Assembly: GCA_029961685.1 (NCBI GenBank)
Contig: JARWKL010000007.1
Span: forward strand, 17,183,013 to 17,247,012
Source: Aristolochia californica
Taxonomy: Eukaryota; Streptophyta; Magnoliopsida; Piperales; Aristolochiaceae
DNA: 64,000 bases
Reading direction: 5' to 3'
Shown here: positions 26,013 to 39,280 of the stretch, piece after piece
Position numbering within the stretch: position 1 is the first letter of the stretch
Layout: every line of letters begins with the position of its first letter
Translations under genes and position numbers: made by a program
Notes under the pieces: generated by a model
Databases searched by the model: none
Seen by the model: the letters and a program-made list of their open reading frames with translations, nothing else
What the model was told of the DNA's origin: nothing

Positions 26013-27055
26013 ATAGGTCATTTGAATCTTTAACATGTTTCAAGCATGCGTATCCATTTTTAAAACAAGTGTTGAAAAAATCTACTTCATGTAAAATTCT
26101 AAGCTATTAGGGTTGGACAAATGGAATTTCCCAAACGTGGATAACTAAACATTTGTGTTCATTTGTGGTGTGTGAATAAATATTTTTATTTACATTAGTT
26201 ATTTTTTTTAAATTTTTTTCACACATCAACTATAAAACTTTTATTTTGTTGTGATCTATTTGCCTTTTTATGTTTACGGGACGAAGGGAGAGCGAAAACT
26301 CAAAGTTCTGATTTAAGAAAAAAGTGTACACCTATAATGGAAATACATAACGCACAAATCTAGAGAGTGATAATTCCAAAGAGTGTCTGTAATTTTTAGG
26401 GATTGTAAGCACTTTTTCGTTTTCATATCTATGGTTTTGCAATCGTCGGGAAAAGGGGGAGGCAGGCGATTTTTATCTGAGTGTTGACTTCCAATCCATA
26501 AGTCATTTCTTACAAAAATATAGCCCGTTACTCATGACAAATCACTTTACAATAATCTATGATTGTTAGGTCAACTTTTTGAAAATGGGCAAATATCCCA
26601 CCCCACGTTCACTTGAGAATTTAATGAGCATTTGTTATTCTCTTTAAAAGCTTTGGATCCATAGGTCATTTGAATCTTTAACATGTTTCTGGCATGCAAA
26701 TCCATTTTTAAAACATGTGTAGAAAAAATCTCCTTGATGTAAAATTCCAAGATATTAGTGTTGGACTAGTGGAATTTCCGAAACTTGGATAACAAAACTT
26801 TTGTGTTCATTTGTTGGGAGTGAATAAATTTTCTTTATTTACTTTTTTATTGTTTTAAATTTTTTTCGTGCATCAACTATAAAATTTTCATTTTGTAGTG
26901 ATCTATTTGCCTTTTTTGTTTACGGGATGAAGGGAGAGCAAAAAAATCAAAGTTTTGATTTACGAAAAATGTGTACATCTAAAACGGAAATACACAATGC
27001 AAAAATGTAGAGAGAAATAATTCCAAAGAGTGTATGTAATTTTTAGGGATTGTAA
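26013..27055 (-). repeat. Terminal left-arm monomers up to the inversion
   Basis: After the dimeric block ends (type switch between about 25915 and 26040), one 648-bp monomer follows and then a partial monomer that stops at the junction. The part from 26550 is the second copy of the segment at 14571-15076, including the gggcaaa slippage deletion (26587-26593). Confidence 0.85.
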
Positions 27056-27061
27056 CCCTAA
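27043..27061. other. Inversion junction between the two array arms
   Basis: Here a left-arm monomer, which should continue gggattgtaagcac, changes directly into opposite-strand monomer sequence, ccctaacagcttgg. The junction itself is a small perfect inverted repeat: TTAGGG at 27043-27048, seven-base loop attgtaa, CCCTAA at 27056-27061. The two native contexts share only two bases (aa) at the switch. In monomer coordinates the left arm stops about 390 bp after its anchor, while the right arm starts about 105 bp from the same anchor. It is therefore not a simple mirror palindrome, and the flanking monomers are of different types. This fits a fold-back or template-switch inversion inside the satellite. 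An assembly misjoin cannot be excluded from sequence alone. Confidence 0.9.
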
Positions 27062-29810
27062 CAGCTTGGAATTTTACATGAAGGAGATTTTTTCTACACA
27101 TGTTTTAAAAATGGATATGCATGCTTGAAACATGTTAAAGATTCAAATGAACTATGGATCCAAAGATTTTCAAGGGAATAACAAACGCTCATTAAATTCT
27201 CAAGTGAACGTGCGGTGGGATATTTACCTGAGTCTAACATGTCATTATTTTGCCCATTTTCATAAATTTGAGCTAACAATCATAGATGATTGTAAAGTGA
27301 TTTATCATACGTAACGGGCTATATTTTTGTAAGAAATGACTTTTTGATTGGGAGTCAACACTCAAGTAAAAATCCCCCGCCTCCCTCTTTTCCCGACGAT
27401 TGCAAAACCTAATATATAAAAACTAAAAAGAGTTTACAATCCCCAAAAATTACAGGCACTCTTCGGAATTATCACTCTTTACATTTGTGCATTGTGCTTT
27501 TTCATTTTAGATGTACACTTTTTCCTTAAATCAAAACTTTGACTTTTCACTCACCCTTCCTCCCGAAAACAAAAAAGGCAAAAAGCTCACAACCAAATAA
27601 AAAATTTATAGTTGATGTATGGAAAAAAATTTAAAACAATAACAAATGTAAATAAAGAAAATTTATTCGCACAACACAAATGAACACAAAATTTTTGTTA
27701 TCCAAGTTTGGGAAATTCCACTAGTTTAACCCTAATAGCTTGGAATTTTTCAAGAAAGAGATTTCTTCTCCACATATTTTAAAAATGGATACGCATGTTT
27801 GAAACATGTTAAAGATGCAAATGAGCTATGGATGCAAAGCTTTTAAAGAGAATAACAAACGCTCATTAAATTCTCATGTTAACTTGCAGTGGGATATTTA
27901 CCCGAGTCAAACATGCCATTATTTTGCCCATTTTCAAAAAGCCGACATAATAATCATAGATGATTGTAAAGTGATTTATCATGCGTAACGGGCTATATTT
28001 TTGTAAGAAATGACTTTTGGATTGGGAATCAACACTCAGTTAAAAATCCCCCGCCTCCCCCTTTTCTAGACGATTGCAAAACCTGAGATATAAAAACCAA
28101 AAAGTGCTTAAAATCCCTAAAAATTATAGACACTCTTTGGAATTAACTCTCTCTACATTTGGGCATTGTGCATTTCCATTTTATATGTACACATTTTTCT
28201 TAAATCAAAACTTCGAGTTTTTCGCTCTCCCTTCATCCCGTAAAAAAAAAGGCAAATAGATCACAACAAAATGAAAATTTTAATGTTGATGTACGGAAAA
28301 AAATAAAAACATTAAAAAAATAAAAATAGAAAATTTATTCTCACACCACAAATGAACACAAAAGTTTTGTTATCCAAGTTTGGGAAACTCCACTAGTCCA
28401 ACACTAATATCTTGGAATTTTACATGAAGGAGATTTTTTCTACACATGTTTTAAAAATGGATATGCATGCTTGAAACATGTTAAAGATTCAAATGACCTA
28501 TGGATCCAAAGCTTTTAAAGAGAATAACAAACGCTCATTAAATTCTCAAGTGAACGTGCGGTGGGATATTTGCTCGGGTCAAAATAGCCATTATTTTGCC
28601 CATTTTCAAAAAGTTGACCTAAGAATCATAGATGATTGTAAAGTGATTTGTCATGCGTAACGGGCTATATTTTTTTAAGAAATGACTTATGGATTGGAAG
28701 TCAACACTCAGTTAAAAATCGCCCGCCTCCCCCTTTTCCCGACGATTGCAAAACATTAGATATAAAAACGAAAACGTGCTTACGGTCCCTAAAAATTACA
28801 GACACTCTTTGGAATTATCTCTCTCTACATTTGTGCATTGTGCAATTCCATTTTAGATGTACACGTTTTTCGTAAATCAGAACTTTGGGTTTTCGCTCAC
28901 CCTTCATCCCGTAAACAGAAAAGGCAAATAGATCATAATCAAATAAAATTTTTATAGTTTATGTGTGGAAAAAATTAAAACAATAACTAATCTAAATAAA
29001 AAATATTTATTCACACACCCCAAATGAACACAAAAGTTTTGTTATCCAAGTTTGGGAAATTCCATTAGTCCAACCCTAATAGCTTGGAATTTTACATGGA
29101 GGAGCTTTTTTCTACTCATGTTATAAAAATGGATAAGCATGCTTGAAACATGTGAAAGATTCAGATGACCTATGGATCCAAAGCTTTTAAAGAGAATAAC
29201 AAACGGTCATTAAATTCTCAAGTGAACATGCGGTGGGATATTTACCCGAGTCTAACAAGTTATTATTTGGCCCATTTTCATAAATTTGACCTAACAATCA
29301 TAGATGATTGTAAAGTGATTTATCATGTGTAACGGACTATATTTTTGTAAGAAATGACTTTTGGATTGGAAATCAACACTCAAGTAAAAATCCCCGTCCT
29401 CCCCCATTTCCCGACGATATCAAAAATTGAGATATAAAAACTAAAAAGTGGTTACAATCCATAAAAATTACAGACACTCTTCGGAATTATCTCTCTCTTC
29501 ATTTGTGCACTGTGCTTTTGCATTTTAGATGTACAGTTTTTTCTTAAATCAAAACTTTGACTTTTCACTCTCCCTTCCTCCCGAAAATAGGAAATGCAAA
29601 AAGCTCACAACAAAATAAATATTTTATAGTTGATGTTTGGAAAAAATTTAAAACAATAACAAATGTAAATAAAGAAAATTATTTCACACAACACAAATGA
29701 ATACAAAATTTTTGTTATCCAAGTTTTTGAAATTCCATTAGTTTAACCCTAATAGCTTGGAATTTTTCAAGAAAGAGATTTCATCTACACATGTTTTAGA
29801 AATGGATACG

Positions 29811-29825
29811 CATGTTTGAAACATG
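29811..29825. repeat. Type A dyad catgttt-g-aaacatg, right arm example
   Basis: Arms are 29811-29817 and 29819-29825. This is the same element as at 21332-21346, seen on the opposite strand. It is present in A monomers of the right arm; B and C monomers read catgctagaaacatg and catgcttgaaacatg. Confidence 0.85.
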
Positions 29826-30500
29826 TTAAAGATGCAAATGAGCTATGGATGCAAAGCTTTTAAAGAGAATAACAAACGCTCATTAAATTCTCAAGTGAAC
29901 TTGTGGTGGGATATTTACCCGAGTCAAACATGCCATTATTTTGCCCATTTGCAAAAAGCCGACATAATAATCATAGATGATTGTAAAGTGATTTATCATG
30001 CGTAACGAGATATATTTTTGTAAGAAATGACTTTTGGATTGGGAGTCAACACTCGGGTAAAAATCCCCCCCCCCCTCCCCCTTTTTCTCGACGATTGCCA
30101 AACCTGAGATAAAAAAGGAAAAAGTGCTTACAATCCCTAAAAATTACAGACACTCTTTGGAATTATCTCTCTCTACATTTGTGCATTGTGCATTTCATTT
30201 TAGATATACACATTTTTCTTAAATCAAAAGTTCGAGTTTTTGGATCTCCCTTCATCCCATAAAGAAAAAAAAAAGCAAATACATCACAATAAAATGAAAA
30301 TTTTATAGTTGATGTACCGAAAAAATTAAAAACAATAAGAAAGTAAATATAGAAAATTTATTCACACACCACAAATGAACACAAAAGTTTTGTTATCCAA
30401 GTTTGGGAAACTTCACTAGTCCAAAACTAATATCTTGGAATTTTACATGAGGGAGAATTTTTCTACACATGTTTTAAAAATGGAAATGCATGCTAGAAAC
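29823..30500 (+). repeat. Representative A-type monomer
   Basis: Diagnostic bases are gatgcaaatgagctatggatgc, a core reading ccgacataataatcat, then cttttggattgggagtc, and a tail with tcgagttttt and aatgaaaattttatagttg. It is preceded by taaccctaatagcttgg and by the fcaagaaagagatttc-type leader (caagaaagagatttc). The open frame of 60 codons at 29823-30005 is incidental. The C-rich tract of this copy is expanded (30065-30081). Confidence 0.8.
30065..30081. repeat. Expanded C tract (C11-T-C5)
   Basis: Most monomers carry cccccgcctccccc here. This copy has eleven C, one T and five C. The complementary strand is a candidate G-quadruplex former. Confidence 0.85.
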
Positions 30501-32517
30501 ATGTTAAAGATTCAAATGATCTATGGATCCAATGCTTTTAAAGAGGATAACAAACGCACATTAAATTCTCAAGTGAACGTCCAGTGGGATATTTGCCCGA
30601 GTCAAACAAGCCATTATTTTGCTCATTTTCGAAAAGTTTACCTAACAATCATAGATGATTGTAAAATGATTTGTAATGCGTAACGCGCTATATTTTTGTA
30701 AGAAATGACTTATGGATTGGAAGTCAACAATCAGTTAAAATTCGCCTGCCTGCCCCTTTTCCCGATGATTGCTAAACATTAGATATAAAAATGAAAACGT
30801 GCTTGCGGTCCCTAAAAATTACAGACACTCTTTGGAATTATCACTCTCTACATTTGTGCATTGTGCATTTCCATTTTAGATGTACACCTTTTTCGTAAAG
30901 CAGAACTTATGGTTTTCGCTCTCCCTTCATCCCGCAAACAGAAAAAGTAAATAGATCACAATAAAATAAAATTTTTATAGTTGATGTGTGGAAGAAATTT
31001 AAAACAATAACTAATGTAAATAAAAAATATTTATTCACACACCCCAAATGAACACAAGTTTTGTTATCCAAGTTTTGGAAATTCCATAAGTCCAACCCTA
31101 ATAGCTTGGAATTTTACATGAAGGAGATTTTTTCTACACATGTTTTAAAAATAGACATGCATACTTGAAACATGTTAAAGATTCAAATGACCTATGGATC
31201 CAAAGCTTTCAAAGAGAATAACAAACGGTCAATAAATTCTCAATTGAACGTGCGGTGGGGTATTTACCCGAGTCTAACAAGTCATTATTTTGCCCATTTT
31301 CATAAATTTGACATAACAATCATAGATGATTTAAAGTAATTTATCATGCGTAACGGGCTATGTTTTTGTAAAAAATGACTTTTGGATTGGGAATCAACAC
31401 TCAAATAAAATTCCCCCGCCTCCCCCTTTTCCCGACGATTGAAAAACCTGAGATATAAAAACTTAAAAGAGCTTACAATCTTTAAAAATTACAGACACTC
31501 TTCGGAATTATCTCTCTCTACATTTGTGCATTGTGCTTTTCCATTTTAGGTGTACACTTTTTTCTTAAATCAAAACTTTGACTTTTCGCTCTCCCTTCAT
31601 CCCGAAAACCAAAAAGGGAAAAAACTCACAACAAAATAAAAATTTTATAGTTGATTTATGGAAAAAAATTTTAAAAAAAACTAATGTAAATAAAAAAATT
31701 TATTCACACAACACAAATGAACACAAAATTTTTTTTTATCCAAGTTTCGGAAATTCCACTAGTTTATCCCTAATAGCTCGGAATGTTTCAAGAAAGAGAT
31801 TTCTTCTACACATTTTTTAAAATGGATATGCATGTTTGAAACATGTTAAAGATGCAAATGAGCTATGGATGCAAAGCTTTTAATGAGAATAACAAACGCT
31901 CATTAAATTCTCAAGTGAACTTTGTGGTGGGATATTTACCCGAGTCAAACATGACATTATTTTGCCCATTTGCAAAAATCCGACATAATAATCATAGATG
32001 ATTGTAAAGTGATTTATCATGCGTAACGGGCTATATTTTTGTAAGAAATGACATTTGGATGAGGAGTCAACACTCAGTTAAAAATCCCCTGCCTCCCCCT
32101 TTTCTCGACGATTGCAAAACCTGAGATATAAAAACGAAAAAGTGGTTTCAATCCCTAAAAATTACAAACACTCTTTGGAATTATCTCTCTCTACATTTGT
32201 GCATTGTGCATTTTCGTTTTGGATATACACATTTTTTTAAATCAAAAGTTCGAGTTTTTGGCTCACCCTTCATCCCATAAACTAAAAAAGGCAAATAGAT
32301 CACAACATAATGAAAATTTTATAGTTGATGTACGGAAAAAATTAAAAACAATAAAAAAAAGTAAATATAGAAAATGTATCACACACCACAAATGAACACA
32401 AAAGTTTTGTTATCCAAGTTTGTGAAACTCCACTAGTCCAAAACTAATATCTTGAAATTTTACATGAAGGAGATTTTTTCTACACTTGTTTTTAAAATGG
32501 ATATGCATGCTTGAAAC

Positions 32518-33190
32518 ATGTTAAAGATTCAAATGACCTATGGATCCAAAGTTTTTAAAGAGAGTAACAAACGCTCATTAAATTCTCAAGTGAACGTGCG
32601 GTGGGATATTTGCCCGAGTCAAACAACCCATTATTTTGCCCATTTTCAAAAAGTTGACCTAACAATCATAGATGATTGTAAAGTGATTTGTCATGCCTAA
32701 TAGGCTATATTTTTTTAAGAAATGACTTATGGATTGGAAGTCAACACTTAGATAAAAAAATCGCCCGTCTCCCCCTTTTCCCGACGATTGCAAAACACTA
32801 GATATAAAAATGAAAACGTGCTTACGGTCCCTAAAAATTAATGACACTCTTTGGAATTATCTCTCTCTACATTTGCGCATTGTGAATTTCCATTTTAGAT
32901 GTACACTTTTTTCGTAACTCAGAACTTTGGGTTTTCGCTCTCCCTTCATCCCGTAAACCGAAAGGCAAATAGATCACAATAAAATAAAAATTATATAGAG
33001 TATGTGTGGAAAAAATTTAAAACAATAACAAATGTAAATAAAAATATTTATTCACACACCCCAAATGAACACAAAAGTTTTGTTATCCAAGTTTGGGAAA
33101 TTTCATCTGTCCAACCCAAATAGCTTGGAGTTTTACATGAAGGAGATTTTTTCTACACATGTTCTAAAAATGGATATGCATTCTTGAAAC
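32518..33190 (+). repeat. Representative B-type monomer
   Basis: Diagnostic bases are gattcaaatgacctatggatcc, a core with atttgcccgagtcaaac and aaaagttgacctaac, then gtgatttgtcatg, cttatggattggaagtc, cattagatat or similar, and cttacggtccc. It contains the intact 18-bp dyad at 32662-32679. No coding function is supported. Confidence 0.8.
32662..32679. repeat. 18-bp dyad acaatcat-ag-atgattgt in a B-type monomer
   Basis: Perfect eight-base arms at 32662-32669 and 32672-32679 flank ag. The same dyad is found in most B and C monomers of both arms. A monomers have ataatcat in place of acaatcat, one mismatch in the stem. Confidence 0.9.
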
Positions 33191-33862
33191 ATGTTAAAGA
33201 TTCAAATGACCTATGGATCCAAAGCTTTTAAAGAGAATAACAAACGCTCATTAAATTCTCAAGTGAACGTGCGGTGGGATATTTACCCGAGTCTAACAAG
33301 TCATTATTTTGCCCATTTTCAAAAATTTGACCTAACAATCATAGATGATTGTAAAGTGATTTATAATGTGTAACGGGCTATATTTTTGTAAGAAATCACT
33401 TTTGGATTCGGAGTCAACACTCAGTTAAAAATCCTCCGCCTCCCCCTTTTCCCGACGATTGCAAAACATGAGATAAAAAGTAAAAAGAGCTTACAATCCC
33501 TAAAAATTACAGTCACTCTTCGGATTTATCTCTCTCTACATTTGTGCATTTGTGATTTTTCATTTTAGATGTACACTTTTTTCTTCAATCAAAACTTTGA
33601 GTTTTCGCTCTCCCTTCATCCCGAAAACAAAAAAGGCAAAATGCTCACAACAAAATAAAAATTTTATAGTTGATGTATGGAAAAAACTTAAAACAATAAA
33701 AAATGTCAATAAAGAAACTTTATTCACCCAACACAAATGAACACAAAATTTTTGTTATCCAAGTTTGGGAAATTCCACTAGTTTAACCCTAATAGCTTGG
33801 AATATTTCAAGAAGGAGATTTCTTCTACACATGTTTTAAAAATGGATACGCATGTTTGAAAC
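33191..33862 (+). repeat. Representative C-type monomer
   Basis: Diagnostic bases are gcttgaaacatg or similar before the anchor, a core reading gagtctaacaagtcatt and aaaatttgacctaac, gtgatttat, and a tail with aaaaagagcttacaatccc, cttcggatt and gcaaaatgctcacaac. Canonical C copies follow with ttgcaattcaac; this one has an A-like ggagtcaacac there, showing that tail segments are exchanged between types. Confidence 0.75.
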
Positions 33863-36800
33863 ATGTTAAAGATGCAAATGAGCAATGGATGCAAAGCTTT
33901 TAAAGAGAATAAGAAACACTCATTATATTCTCAAGTGAACTTGCGGTGGGATATTTATGCGAGTCAAATATGCCATTATTTTACCCATTTGCAAAAAACC
34001 GACATAATAATCATAGATGATTGTAAAGTGATTTATCATGTGTAACGGGCAATATTTTTTTAAGGAATGACTTTTGGATTGGGAGTCAACACTCAGTTAA
34101 AAATCCCACCCTCCCCCTTTTTCTCGACGATTGCAAAACCTGAGATATAAAACGAAAAAGTGCTTACAATCCCTAAAAATTATAGAAACTCTTTGGAATT
34201 GTCTCTCTCTACATTTGTGCATTGTGCATTTCCGTTTTAGATGTACACATTTTTCTTAAATCAAAACATCGACTTTTTGGCTCTCCCTTCAGCCCATAAA
34301 CAAAAAAAGGCAAATACATCACAACAAATTGAAAATTTTATAGTTGATGTACGGAAAAAATTTAAAACAATAAAAAAAGTAAACAAATAAAATTTATTCA
34401 CACACCACAAATGACCACAAAAGTTTAGTTATCCAAGTTTGGGAAACTCCACTAGTCCAACACTAATATCTTGGAATTTTACAAGAAGGAGATTTTTTCT
34501 ACACATGTTTTAAAAATGGATATGCATGCTAGAAACATGTTAAAGATTCAAATGACCTATGGATCCAAATCTTTTAAAGAGAATAACAAATGCTCATTAA
34601 ATTCTCAAGTGAACGTGCGGTGGGGTATTTGCCCGAGTCAAACCAGCCATTATTTTGCCCATTTTCAAAAAGTTGACCTAACAATCATAGATGATTGTAA
34701 AGTGATTTGTCAAGCGTAATGGGCTATATTTTTGTAAGAAATGACTTAGGGATTGGAACTCAACACTAAGTTAAAAATCACCCGCCTCCCCCTTTTCCCG
34801 ACGATTGCAAAACATTAGATATAAAAACGAAAATGTGCTTACGGTCCCTAAAAATTACAGACACTCTTTGGAATTATCTCTCTCTACATTTGTGCATTGT
34901 GCATTTCCATTTTAGATGTACACATTTTTCGTAAATTAGAACTTTGGGTTTTCGCTCTCCCTTCATCCCGTAAACTGAAAAGGCAAATAGATCACAATAA
35001 AATAAAAATTTTATAGTTGATGTGTGGAAAAAATTTAAAACAATAACTAATGTAAATAAAAAATATTTATTCACACACCCCAAATGAACACAAAAGTTTT
35101 GTTCTCCAAGCTTGGGAAATTCCATTAGTCCAACCCTAATAGCTTGGAATTTTACATGAAGGAGATTTTTTCTCCACATTTTTTAAAAATGGATATGCAT
35201 GCTTGAAACATGTTAAAGATTCAAATGACCTATGGATTCAAAGCTTTTTAAGAGAATAACAAACGCTCATTAAATTCTCATGTGAATGTGCGGTGGGATA
35301 TTTACACGAGTTGAACAAGTCATTATTTTGCCCATTTTCAAAAAATTTACCTAACAATCATAGATAATTGTAAAGTGATTTATCATGCGTAACGGACTAT
35401 ATTTTTGTAAGAAATCACTTTTGGGTTTGGAGTCAACACTCAGTTAAAAATCCTCCGCCTACCCCTTTTCACGACAATTGCTAAACCTGAGATATCAAAA
35501 CTAAAAAGAGCTTACAATCCCTAAAAATTACAGACACTCTTCGGAATTATCTCTCTCTACATTTGTGCATTGTGTTTTTCCATTTTAGATGTATACTTTC
35601 TTCTTAAACCAAAACTTTGAGTTTTCTCTCTCCCTTCATCCCGAAAACAAAAAAGGCAAAAAGCTCACAACAAAATAAAAATTCTATAGTTGATGTATGG
35701 AAAAAATTTAAAACAATAACAAATATAAACAAAGAAACTTTATTCACACAACACAAATGAACACAAAAGTTTTGTTATCCAAGTTTGGGAAATTCCTCTA
35801 GTTTAACCCTAATAGCTTGGAATATTTCAAGAAAGAGATTTCTTCTACACATGTTTTAAAAATGGCTATGCATGTTTGAAACATGTTAAAGATTCAAATG
35901 AGCTATGGATGCAAAGCTTTTAAAGAGAATAACAAACGGTCATTATATTCTCAAGTGAACTTGCGGTGGGATATTTTCCCGAGTCAAACATGCCTTTATT
36001 TTGCCCATTTGCAAAAAACCAACATAATAATCATAGATGATTGTAAAGTGATTTATCATGCGTAACGGGCTATATTTTTGTAAGAAATGACTTTTGTATT
36101 GGGAGTCAACACTCGGGTAAAAATCCCCCCCTCCCCCTTTTTCTCGACGATTGCAAAACCTGAGATATAAAAACGAAAAAGTGCTTACAATCCCTAAAAA
36201 TTACAGACACTCTTTGGAATTATCTCTCTCTACATTTGTGCATTGCGCATTTCCGTTTTAGATGTACACATTTTTCTTAAATCAAAACTTCGAGTTTTTG
36301 GCTCTCCCTTCAGCCCGTAAACAAAAAAAGGCAAATAGATCACAACAAAATGAAAATTTTATAGTTGATGTACGGAAAAAATTTAAAAATAAAAAAAATT
36401 AAATAAAGAAAATTTATTCACACACCACAAATGAACACAAAAGTTTTGTTATCCAAGTTTGGGAAACTCGACTAGTCCAACACTAATGTCTTGGAATTTT
36501 ACATGAAGGAGATTTTTTCTACGCATGTTTTAAAAATGGAAATGCAAGCTAGAAACATGTTAAAGATTCAAATGACCTATGGATCCAAAGCTTTTAAAGA
36601 GAATAACAAACGGTCATTAAATTCTCAAGTGAACGTGCGGTGGGATATTTGCCCGAGTCAAGCAAGCCATTATTTTGCCCATTTTAAAAAAGTTGACCTA
36701 ACAATCATAGATGATTGTAAAGTGATTTGTCATGCGTAACGGGCTATATTTTTTTAAGAAATGACTTACGGATTGGAAGTCAACACTCAGTTAAAAATCT

Positions 36801-39280
36801 CCAGCCTCCCCCTTTTCACGACGATTGCAAAACATTAGATATAAAAACGAAAACATGCTTACGGTCCCTAAAAATTACAGACACTCTTTGGAATTATCTA
36901 TCTCTACATTTGTTCATTGTGCATTTCCATTTTAGATGTACAATTTTTTGGTAAATCAGAACTTTGGGTTTTCGCTCTCCATTCATCCCATAAACAGAAA
37001 AGGCAAATAGATCACAATAAAGTAAAAAATTTATAGTTGATGTGTGGAAAAAATTTAGAACAATAAGTAATGTAATTAAAAATTATTTATTCACACACCC
37101 CAGATGAACAGAAAAGTTTTGTTATCCAAGTTTGGGTAATTCCATTAGTCCAACCCTAATAGCTTGGAATTTTACATGAAGGAAATTTTTTCTACACATG
37201 TTTTTAAGTATGGATATGCATGCTTGAAACATGTTAAAGATTCAAATGACCTATGGATCCAAAGCTTTTAAGTAGAATAACAAATGCTCATTAAATTCTC
37301 AAGTGAACGTGCGGTGGGATATTTTCCCAACTCTAACAAGTCATTATTTTGCCCATTTTCAAAAATTTGACCTAACAATCATAGATGAATGTAAAGTGAT
37401 TTATCATGCGTAATGGGCTATATTTTTGGAAGAAATCACTTTTGGATTCGGAGTCAACACTCAGTTAAAAATCCTCCGCCTCCCCCTTTTCTCGACGATT
37501 GCAAAACCTGAGATATAAAAACTAAAAAGAGCTTACAGTCCCTTAAAATTACAGACACTCTTCGGAATTATCACTCTCTACATTTGTGCATTGTGCTTTT
37601 CCATTTTAGATGTACACTTTTTTCTTAAATCAAAACTTTGAGTTTTCGCTCTTCCTTCATCCCGAAAACATAAAATGCAAAAAGCTCACAACAAAATAAA
37701 AATTTTATAGTTGATGTATGGAAAAAATTTAAAACAATAACAAATGTAAATTTAGAAAATTTATTCACACAACACAAATGAACACAAAAGTTTTTGTTAT
37801 CCAAGTTTGGGAAATTCCTCTAGTTTAACCCTAATAGCTTGGAATATTTCAAGATGGAGATTTCTTCTACACATGTTTTAAAAATGGATACGCATGTTTG
37901 AAACATGTTAAAGATGCAAATGTGCTATGGATGCAAAACTTTTAAAGAGAATAACAGACGCTGATTATATTCTCAAGTGAACTTGCGGTGGGATATTTAC
38001 CCGAGTCAAACATCCCATTATTTTTCCCATTTGCAAAAAACTGACATAATAATCATAGATGATTGTAAAGTGATTTATCATGCGCAACGGGCAATATTTT
38101 TGTAAGAAATGTCAGCTAAAAATCCCCCGCCTCCCCCTTTTCCCGACGATTGCAAAACCTGAGATATAAAAATTAAAAAGCGCTTACATTCCCTAAAAAT
38201 TACAGACACTCTTTGCAATTATCTCTCTCTACATTTGTGCATTGTGCATTTCAATCTTAGATGTACACATTTTTCCTAAATCAAAACTTCGAGTTTTATG
38301 CTCTCCCTTCATCCTGTAATAAAAAAAAGGCAAATAGATCACAACAAATTGAAAATTTTATAGTTGATGTACGGAAAAAATTTAAAACAATAAAAAAAGT
38401 AAATAAAGAAAATTTATTCACACACCACAAATGAACATAAAAGTTTTGTTATCCAAGTTTGGGAAACTCCACTAGTCCAACACTAATATCTTGGAATTTT
38501 ACATGAAGGAGATTTTTTCTACACATGTTTTAAAAATGGATATGCATGCTAGAAACATGTTAAAGATCCAAATGACCTATGGATCCAAAGCTTTTAAAGA
38601 GAATAACAAACGCTCATTAAATTCTCAAGTGAACGTGCGGTGGGATATTTGCCCGATTCAAACAAACCATTATTTTGCCCATTTTCAAAAAATGACCTAA
38701 ATATCATAGATGTTTGTAAAGTGATTTGTCATGCATAACAGTCTATATTTTTGTAAGAAATGACTTATGGATTGGAAGTCAACACTCAGTTAAAAATCGC
38801 CCGCCTCCCCCTTTTCCTGACAATTTCAAAACATTAGAAATAAAAACGAAAACGTGCTTACGGTCCCTAAAATTATAGACACGCTTTGGAATTATCTCTC
38901 CCTACATTTATGCATTGTGCATTTCCATTTTAGATGTACACTTTTTTCGTAAATCAGAACTTTTGGTTTTTGCTCTCCCGTCATCCCGTAAACAGAAAAG
39001 GCAAATAGATCACAATAAAATAAAAATTTTATAGTTGATGTTTGGAAAAAATTTAAAACAATAAATAATGTAAATAAAAAATATTTCTTCACACTCCGAA
39101 AATAAACACAAATGTTTTGTTATCCAAGTTTGGGAAATTCCATTAAACCAACCCTAATAGCTTTGAATTTTACATGAAGGAGATTTTTTCTACACATGTT
39201 TTAAAAATTGATATGCATGCTTGAAACATGTTAAAGATTCAAATGACCTATGGATCTAAAGCTTTTAAAGAGAATAACAA

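Larger units (their letters stand above)
1..27053 (-). repeat. Left arm of ~672-bp satellite array (about 40 monomers, reverse orientation)
   Basis: The same ~672-bp sequence recurs head to tail without interruption. Using the conserved phrase that starts ataggtcatttgaat as anchor, monomers begin near 1, 672, 1357, 2031, 2702, 3375, 4035, 4708, 5380, 6021, 6694, 7365, 8039, 8653, 9326, 9998, 10673, 11344, 12017, 12688, 13361, 14034, 14682, 15355, 16027, 16700, 17374, 18047, 18716, 19297, 19968, 20641, 21311, 21984, 22654, 23327, 23997, 24670, 25340, 26013 and 26661. Most intervals are 669-675 bp; the exceptions (685, 660, 641, 614, 648, 581, 648) are explained by local indels listed separately. 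No unique sequence interrupts the arm and no gene is visible. The family is not one I can name, and species assignment is not possible from this alone. Confidence 0.97.

Noticed and set aside
27043..27061. Possible telomeric or interstitial telomere repeat at the junction (TTAGGG and CCCTAA).
   Set aside because: There is only one hexamer on each side, both derived from ordinary monomer motifs (tttttaggg and ccctaatag) that occur in almost every unit. No tandem telomere repeats are present.
27806..27988. A 60-codon open frame (starting MLKMQMSYG or MLKIQMTYG) that recurs in dozens of monomers on the '-' strand left of the junction and the '+' strand right of it, as if a conserved small-protein gene family.
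   Set aside because: Typical A and B versions differ at 11 codons and every difference changes the amino acid. Changes fall at first, second and third codon positions alike, with no synonymous excess. The frame is shifted, stopped or deleted in many copies. It has no consistent upstream signal and no recognisable domain. It is the open frame of a conserved satellite segment.
28648..28875. A 75-codon frame (starting MSCVTGYIF) overlapping the end of the 60-codon frame, suggesting a two-gene overlap.
   Set aside because: Its start exists mainly where the monomer reads tgtcatgcg (B type); other types read tatcatgcg and lose the upstream methionine. The reading continues through the C-rich tract and a pyrimidine run, giving low-complexity protein. 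It is a by-product of repeat sequence.
34874..35179. Frames of 66-101 codons on the opposite strand, with hydrophobic stretches (for example FLFTLVIVLNFF) that look like membrane proteins.
   Set aside because: The hydrophobicity comes from T-rich DNA read as Phe, Leu and Ile codons. Frames are broken differently in neighbouring monomers, and the same bases overlap other incidental frames.
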